Assembly: GCA_026389735.1 (NCBI GenBank)
Contig: JAPLHH010000165.1
Span: 1-9,141, forward strand
Reading direction: 5' to 3'
Source: Chloroflexota bacterium
GTDB taxonomy: Bacteria > Chloroflexota > Dehalococcoidia > GIF9 > UBA5620
Length of the DNA stretch: 9,141 nt
Each line of letters opens with the position of its first letter. Within the stretch, counting starts at the first letter, position 1. Positions 5,520 through 9,141 of the stretch are shown here, in pieces. The position numbers were made by a program, and so were the translations under genes. A model generated the notes under the pieces. That model ran no database searches, had not been told where the DNA came from, and saw nothing but the letters and a program-made list of their open reading frames with translations.

Positions 5520-7648
5520 GATGCCGCTCCTATTTTTTCTAGTTCATCCACTTTATCCTTATATTGGCAGGCAGTGCATTTCACCCATCCGTCTCGATAT
5601 GTAATTAGCAGCTTGCCGCACTGAGGACAGGGCTGTGGAACTGGCCTGCTGTTAACTGCAAATTGGCATTGCGGGAAGCCGCTGCAACCATAGAAAATAC
5701 GCTTTTTCTTGGTTTTCCTCTCTACTAGCTCCTTTCCACACTGTGGACAGGAAACACCAGTTTTGACAACGAAGGACATTGTCTTTTTGCAATCAGGATA
5801 ACCGCTACAGGCCACGAACTTACCAAAGCGCCCTGTCTTCAATACCATGGGACGCCCACAATCAGGGCAGATTTCCTCCGTTGGCTTAGCAATATTTACT
5901 CTTTCTATCTTCTCAGCAGCTTGGCTCAGTGTTTCCTCGAAAGGCGTATAGAAGTCTTTTAGAACAGGCACCCATCCCTTCTCGCCTCGAGCAACCTCAT
6001 CCAGCTCTTCCTCAAGCTGAGCAGTGAAATCCAGGTCAACAATTTTGGGGAAGTGCTGGGTCAAGAGGTCATTCACAACTAAGCCTATTTCGTCGGGACA
6101 AAGCTTACCATTCTCCTTATATACATAGCCTCTTTCCTGGATAGTAGATAGAATCGGAGCGTAAGTGCTTGGACGTCCGATTCCTCTTTGTTCCAGCGCC
6201 TTTATCAACGTAGCCTCAGTATAGCGAAACGGTGGTTGGGTAAAACGCTGCTCCGGGAAGAGGTCCAATAACACTAATTTTTCGCCAACTTTCAATTTAG
6301 GTAGGGGGATTGCCTTTTCTTCTTCTCCGTCCTCGTCTTTTCCCTCACTATACAAAGTAATAAAACCTGGAAACTTTACTACCGAACTGCTTGTCCTCAG
6401 TAGATATCCTTTTTGGGATTCAGAACATTTTGCGTCTATTTCCACAGTGGTAATATCCAACGATGCTGCTGCCATCTGGCTTGCCACCATCCGCTTCCAG
6501 ATAAGCTCGTATAGCTTAAGTTGCTCTGGCTTAAGGTAAGAGCGGAGCTGGGCAGGTTCCCGGTGAATCTTTGTCGGCCGAATAGCTTCATGCGCCTCTT
6601 GTGCCCATTTGCCTCTCTTGACAAAAGAACGCGGATGCGGGGGCACAAAACGAGCACCATATTTGTTAGTAATAAAATCTCTGGTCTCAGCTATGGCGCC
6701 AGTAGCTACATGCGTGGAATCAGTGCGCGTATAGGTAATCAGCCCTACCGGACCCTCTTCACCCAAAGGTATACCTTCATAAAGTTGCTGGGCAATAAGC
6801 ATAGTGCGTTGAGCGGTAAACCGCAGCTTACGCCAGGCTTCCTGCTGCAGGGTGCTGGTAATAAACGGCGGCGCCGGTTGACGAGCTACCTCTTTTACTG
6901 CTACCTTCTTAACCGCATAATCAGCTTTCCTCAGTTCATCTTCAATCCTCTTGGCTTCCTGTTGATTGGGTATCTCCAACTTTGTACCGCCAGTCAGACC
7001 TATAAGTAATGCCCTGAAACCGGCCTTCTGGTCTTCTGGCAAGCTCTTGGCTAATTCAGCCTCAATAGTCCAGTACTCCCTACTAACGAATTTTTGTATC
7101 TCTCGCTCCCGGTCAACAATTATTCTCAAGGCTGCTGATTGAACCCTTCCTGCAGAAAGCCCCCTTTGCACCTTCCGCCACAGCAATGGGCTCAGTTTGT
7201 AGCCAACCAATCTGTCTAAGAGACGGCGTGCCTGTTGGGCATCGACTAAATTCATGTCAATAGAGCGAGGATGATGGAAAGCCTTTTCTACCGCCTCCTT
7301 GGTTATCTCGTGAAAGACAACCCGGTGAATAGGCAGTTTGCTCTTATCTAATTTAATGGCCTCGACCAGATGCCAGGAAATTGCCTCACCCTCACGGTCA
7401 GGGTCAGTAGCTAGATAAACCGCTGAGGCATCTTCCACCGACTTCTTCAACTCACCGAGCACCTTTTTTCTCCGCTTGATAGTGACATATCTGGGAGCGA
7501 AGTCATTGGTTATATCTATACCCAGTTCGCTTCTGGGCAGATCACGAACATGCCCCAGAGTCGCCTTAATAGCATAACCTGTGCCTAATATCCTGCTTAT
7601 AGTCCTTGCTTTGGCTGGTGATTCAACAATAACAAGTTTCACTGCCAT
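5516..7648 (-). CDS. topA: DNA topoisomerase I (type IA) with three C-terminal zinc ribbons
   Basis: Relaxes negative supercoils by cutting and passing single DNA strands, setting chromosome superhelicity together with gyrase. 710 residues. The N-terminal Toprim domain has LVIVESPAKA (E9) and TDPDREGE at 81-88 (D82, D84, E86); domain IV/gate motifs include LSAGRVQSAAL at 164-174; the catalytic tyrosine is Y306 in ITYTRTDS; RGIGRPSTYAPI at 488-499 is the conserved DNA-binding motif. The tail holds three four-cysteine zinc ribbons: C594/C597/C614/C620, C634/C637/C655/C661 and C674/C677/C691/C694, all complete. ATG at 7648 lies 2 bases after the dprA stop, with a modest AAGG Shine-Dalgarno at 7654-7657 just upstream of that TAA. 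The dprA-topA pair is a widespread bacterial arrangement. Confidence 0.98.
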   Translation of the reverse strand: MAVKLVIVESPAKARTISRILGTGYAIKATLGHVRDLPRSELGIDITNDFAPRYVTIKRRKKVLGELKKSVEDASAVYLATDPDREGEAISWHLVEAIKLDKSKLPIHRVVFHEITKEAVEKAFHHPRSIDMNLVDAQQARRLLDRLVGYKLSPLLWRKVQRGLSAGRVQSAALRIIVDREREIQKFVSREYWTIEAELAKSLPEDQKAGFRALLIGLTGGTKLEIPNQQEAKRIEDELRKADYAVKKVAVKEVARQPAPPFITSTLQQEAWRKLRFTAQRTMLIAQQLYEGIPLGEEGPVGLITYTRTDSTHVATGAIAETRDFITNKYGARFVPPHPRSFVKRGKWAQEAHEAIRPTKIHREPAQLRSYLKPEQLKLYELIWKRMVASQMAAASLDITTVEIDAKCSESQKGYLLRTSSSVVKFPGFITLYSEGKDEDGEEEKAIPLPKLKVGEKLVLLDLFPEQRFTQPPFRYTEATLIKALEQRGIGRPSTYAPILSTIQERGYVYKENGKLCPDEIGLVVNDLLTQHFPKIVDLDFTAQLEEELDEVARGEKGWVPVLKDFYTPFEETLSQAAEKIERVNIAKPTEEICPDCGRPMVLKTGRFGKFVACSGYPDCKKTMSFVVKTGVSCPQCGKELVERKTKKKRIFYGCSGFPQCQFAVNSRPVPQPCPQCGKLLITYRDGWVKCTACQYKDKVDELEKIGAAS
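5527..5532 (-). promoter_or_regulatory. Ribosome binding site TAGGAG for aroQ inside topA
   Basis: TAGGAG sits 7 bases before the aroQ ATG (5519) and within the last codons of topA. Together with the ATGA overlap at 5516-5519 it supports the chosen aroQ start and coupled translation. Confidence 0.65.
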
Positions 7649-7650
7649 AA

Positions 7651-8772
7651 TTACCTTGCCGTTTGATATTCTTCTTTCATCTCCCTAGCCAGCACATAGT
7701 TCATACCGCCGACCTGTTTCACCATCCCTTTAAGCTCCATCATTGTTAGAGTGCTGCTAACCAGAGCCGCCGCTAGGCCGCTAATGCGACTGAGCTCATC
7801 AATGTGAGTTGGCTCATGGCTTAGTTGCTTCAGAAACAGTGATTCAGTGTCGTCGGCAGGCAATAGTTCCTTCATCTCCAGTTGCTGCGCCATTATAGCT
7901 AAATTCAGCTCCTCTAAGATATCAACATAGTTCCGGACCAGTTTTGCCCCCTCCTGAATAAGGTGATTCGTCCCTCTGCTGGCTGGAGATAGAATACTGC
8001 CCGGGACGGCGAAGACCTCTCGGTTCTGCTCCAGCGCCTGATTAGCCGTGATTAAGGCTCCACTGCTTTCACCTGCCTCCACCACCAACACACCGAGGCT
8101 CAGTCCACTCATAATCCGGTTGCGTCTGGGGAAATTATCAGCTTTAGGCCGAGTGCCCAGAGAGTATTCACTTATCAAAGCGCCGTGCTCCATAACCTCG
8201 CGAGCCAGCTTAGCATTCTCCGCCGGGTAAACGATATCCAGTCCGCAAGCAAAGACAGCAACAGTCCTGCCGCCGACTTCAATCGCAGCACGATGAGCTA
8301 CAGAGTCAATCCCTTTAGCCAGACCACTAACGATAGTGATTTTATTTCGAGCCAGGTCGCTCACAATCTCCTCAGTGACTTGTCGCCCGTAGACGGTAGC
8401 CCGACGGGTGCCGACTACAGCTAGACAACATTCATCTTCGGGCAATAAGTTGCCCCTGACATAAAGCACCGGCGGGTAATCATAGATTTCCTTCAACCTC
8501 TGGGGATAGGCAGGTGAATCACAGGTGAGCACTTTCACTTTATACTGCTTCAATCCATCCATTTCTACATCTAAAGAAATCCTGGGTCTCAAATTTACAA
8601 TAGTATCTACTGTTTTCGAATCAAGCCCAGCCTTTTTTAGGTCGCTGGCTGGGGCTTTCCAGGCATGTTCCATGGTAGTGAAGTGTTCAAGCAACTGTGA
8701 CATTTTTACCCGACCAATGCCGGGCATCTTGGAAAAGCCTACCCAATATTTCAACTCATCTGTACTCGCCAT
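7651..8772 (-). CDS. dprA: DNA processing protein DprA (Smf family)
   Basis: DprA binds incoming single-stranded DNA and loads RecA during natural transformation; it is also widespread in bacteria not known to be competent. With ATG at 8772 it has 373 residues, a normal size. An N-terminal SAM/HhH-like region (YWVGFSKMPGIGRVKM, 9-24) precedes the Rossmann-like core: LAVVGTRRATVYG at 117-129, IVSGLAKGIDSVAH at 147-160, FPRRNRIMSGLS at 214-225, SGALITANQALEQNREVFAVPG at 237-258 and GTNHLIQEGAKLV at 267-279. Residues about 308-360 form the C-terminal winged-helix (DML1-like) domain. The frame stays open upstream to 9027, but that part is the two tRNA genes read as protein. No ATG, GTG or TTG lies in frame between the tRNA and 8772, and no Shine-Dalgarno precedes it; an extended -10 promoter at 8785-8813 would give a leader of about 6 bases. 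Confidence 0.96.
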   Translation of the reverse strand: MASTDELKYWVGFSKMPGIGRVKMSQLLEHFTTMEHAWKAPASDLKKAGLDSKTVDTIVNLRPRISLDVEMDGLKQYKVKVLTCDSPAYPQRLKEIYDYPPVLYVRGNLLPEDECCLAVVGTRRATVYGRQVTEEIVSDLARNKITIVSGLAKGIDSVAHRAAIEVGGRTVAVFACGLDIVYPAENAKLAREVMEHGALISEYSLGTRPKADNFPRRNRIMSGLSLGVLVVEAGESSGALITANQALEQNREVFAVPGSILSPASRGTNHLIQEGAKLVRNYVDILEELNLAIMAQQLEMKELLPADDTESLFLKQLSHEPTHIDELSRISGLAAALVSSTLTMMELKGMVKQVGGMNYVLAREMKEEYQTAR

Positions 8773-8831
8773 CTGAGTTGAAACATTGTAGCATAGGTAA
8801 GATAGGCGAACAACGCTTGTGAGTAAAGTTT
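8773..8831 (-). other. Spacer between tRNA-Ser(GGA) and dprA
   Basis: A 59-base AT-rich spacer holding the dprA promoter. I see no rho-independent terminator hairpin with a T run after the tRNA, so transcripts from the tRNA promoter could continue into dprA, with RNase processing at the tRNA 3' end leaving a leader without a Shine-Dalgarno. Confidence 0.5.
8785..8813 (-). promoter_or_regulatory. Putative extended -10 promoter for dprA operon
   Basis: On the minus strand TTGTTC (8808-8813) and TACAAT (8785-8790) are separated by exactly 17 bases, and TGC directly before the -10 makes the extended TGn element. Transcription would begin near the adenines at 8778-8779, giving a 6-7 base leader to the dprA ATG at 8772. 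Prediction rests on consensus matching only. Confidence 0.55.
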
Positions 8832-8926
<95 letters not shown>

Positions 8927-8955
<29 letters not shown>

Positions 8956-9013
8956 AGGCTTATCGCCCACCGCTTTTCGAGAGCGGCACCATAAACCACT
9001 CGGACACCTCTCC
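8927..9013 (-). tRNA. tRNA-Ser, anticodon CGA
   Basis: An 87-base class II tRNA on the minus strand and the first gene downstream of the promoter at 9026-9053. Acceptor stem GGAGAGG/CCTCTCC, discriminator G and encoded CCA are intact. The anticodon stem CCGCT/AGCGG encloses CTCGAAA, giving anticodon CGA (reads UCG). The long variable arm is a short GGGC/GCCT stem with loop GATAA. T arm GTGGG-TTCGAAT-CCCAC is identical to that of its neighbour. Confidence 0.97.
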
Positions 9014-9025
9014 GGCTCAGTTAAC

Positions 9026-9053
9026 ATTATACAATTACTGCCTTCGAAGGCAA
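9026..9053 (-). promoter_or_regulatory. Sigma70-type promoter for the tRNA-Ser pair
   Basis: On the minus strand a perfect TATAAT (9026-9031) lies 16 bases after TTGCCT (9048-9053); TTTGCC at 17 bases is an alternative -35. Start would fall near 9019-9020, about 6 bases before the mature tRNA 5' end at 9013, as usual for tRNA genes. A 14-bp palindrome covers the -35 and the upstream part of the spacer. Confidence 0.65.
9039..9052. promoter_or_regulatory. Perfect 14-bp palindrome over the tRNA promoter -35 (possible operator)
   Basis: TGCCTTCGAAGGCA is its own reverse complement and overlaps five of the six bases of the TTGCCT -35 box. The position would suit a dimeric repressor site, but the symmetry could also be chance; no regulator gene is in the window. 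Confidence 0.35.
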
Positions 9054-9141
9054 AGTTAGATTATCAGAGGACTGACCGTGAGCGTGATTCTTCAGTTGCT
9101 TCGTTCCCTCAGAATGACAGAAGATAAAGGAGTCGGATGTT
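9054..9141. other. Intergenic right end
   Basis: Apart from the repeat-like element at 9086-9120 I see no coding potential, RNA gene or terminator here. The frames that cross it are short or are readings of the tRNA genes. Confidence 0.5.
9086..9120. repeat. Dispersed-repeat-like element (imperfect inverted repeat)
   Basis: Read on the minus strand this begins CTGTCATTCTGAG and ends GAAGAATC. Sequences of that pattern are, from memory, scattered in intergenic regions of many uncultured-bacterium genomes, including Chloroflexota. The ends ATTCT (9087-9091) and AGAAT (9111-9115) can pair. Only one copy is in this window, so its repeat status is inference. Confidence 0.45.

Noticed and set aside
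6521..7009. 162-codon plus-strand frame inside topA
   Set aside because: It is antisense to well-conserved topA sequence and has no recognisable domain or initiation signal; it is a shadow frame.
8751..8786. 11-codon upstream reading frame overlapping the dprA start
   Set aside because: Its ATG lies inside the -10 box, so it would not be on the main predicted mRNA, and it has no Shine-Dalgarno.

Overview
The window is a compact bacterial chromosome segment transcribed almost entirely on the minus strand. Gene content and order point to Chloroflexota, probably a Dehalococcoidia-like uncultured lineage. That placement is an inference from memory of the EF-P loop sequence, from the dprA-topA-aroQ-pepQ-efp order and from the repeat at the right edge; it was not tested by a search. 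No prophage, transposase, CRISPR array or toxin cassette is visible.

Reading in the direction of transcription (right to left): a dispersed-repeat-like element (9086-9120); a strong sigma70-type promoter with a 14-bp palindrome over its -35 (9026-9053); two tandem serine tRNA genes, CGA then GGA (8927-9013, 8832-8920); a second, extended -10 promoter (8785-8813) placed so close to dprA that its mRNA would be almost leaderless; then nine protein genes packed with overlaps or gaps of at most about 15 bases: dprA, topA, aroQ, pepQ, efp, a PHP-domain hydrolase, a PurN-like formyltransferase, a HAD-family hydrolase with a DxE nucleophile motif, and a PfkB-family kinase that runs off the left edge. 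No stretch over 300 bases lacks a gene. Only the right end (9014-9141) and the 8773-8831 leader are non-coding.

The first five protein genes are housekeeping: DNA uptake and recombination mediator, topoisomerase I, shikimate-pathway dehydroquinase, proline-specific dipeptidase/aminopeptidase and translation factor EF-P. They join two gene orders known from other phyla (dprA-topA and aroQ-pepQ-efp). Coupling is tight: topA/aroQ and formyltransferase/HAD share ATGA stop-start overlaps, and at efp and the formyltransferase gene the upstream TAG stop lies inside the Shine-Dalgarno sequence.

The last four genes (PHP hydrolase, formyltransferase, HAD phosphatase, PfkB kinase) are the least explained part. 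Each keeps its family's catalytic residues, but the substrates are unknown. Together they look like a small-molecule phosphate and one-carbon module appended to the operon, and they are the best candidate here for an undescribed pathway. EF-P is notable for an arginine at the modification position.
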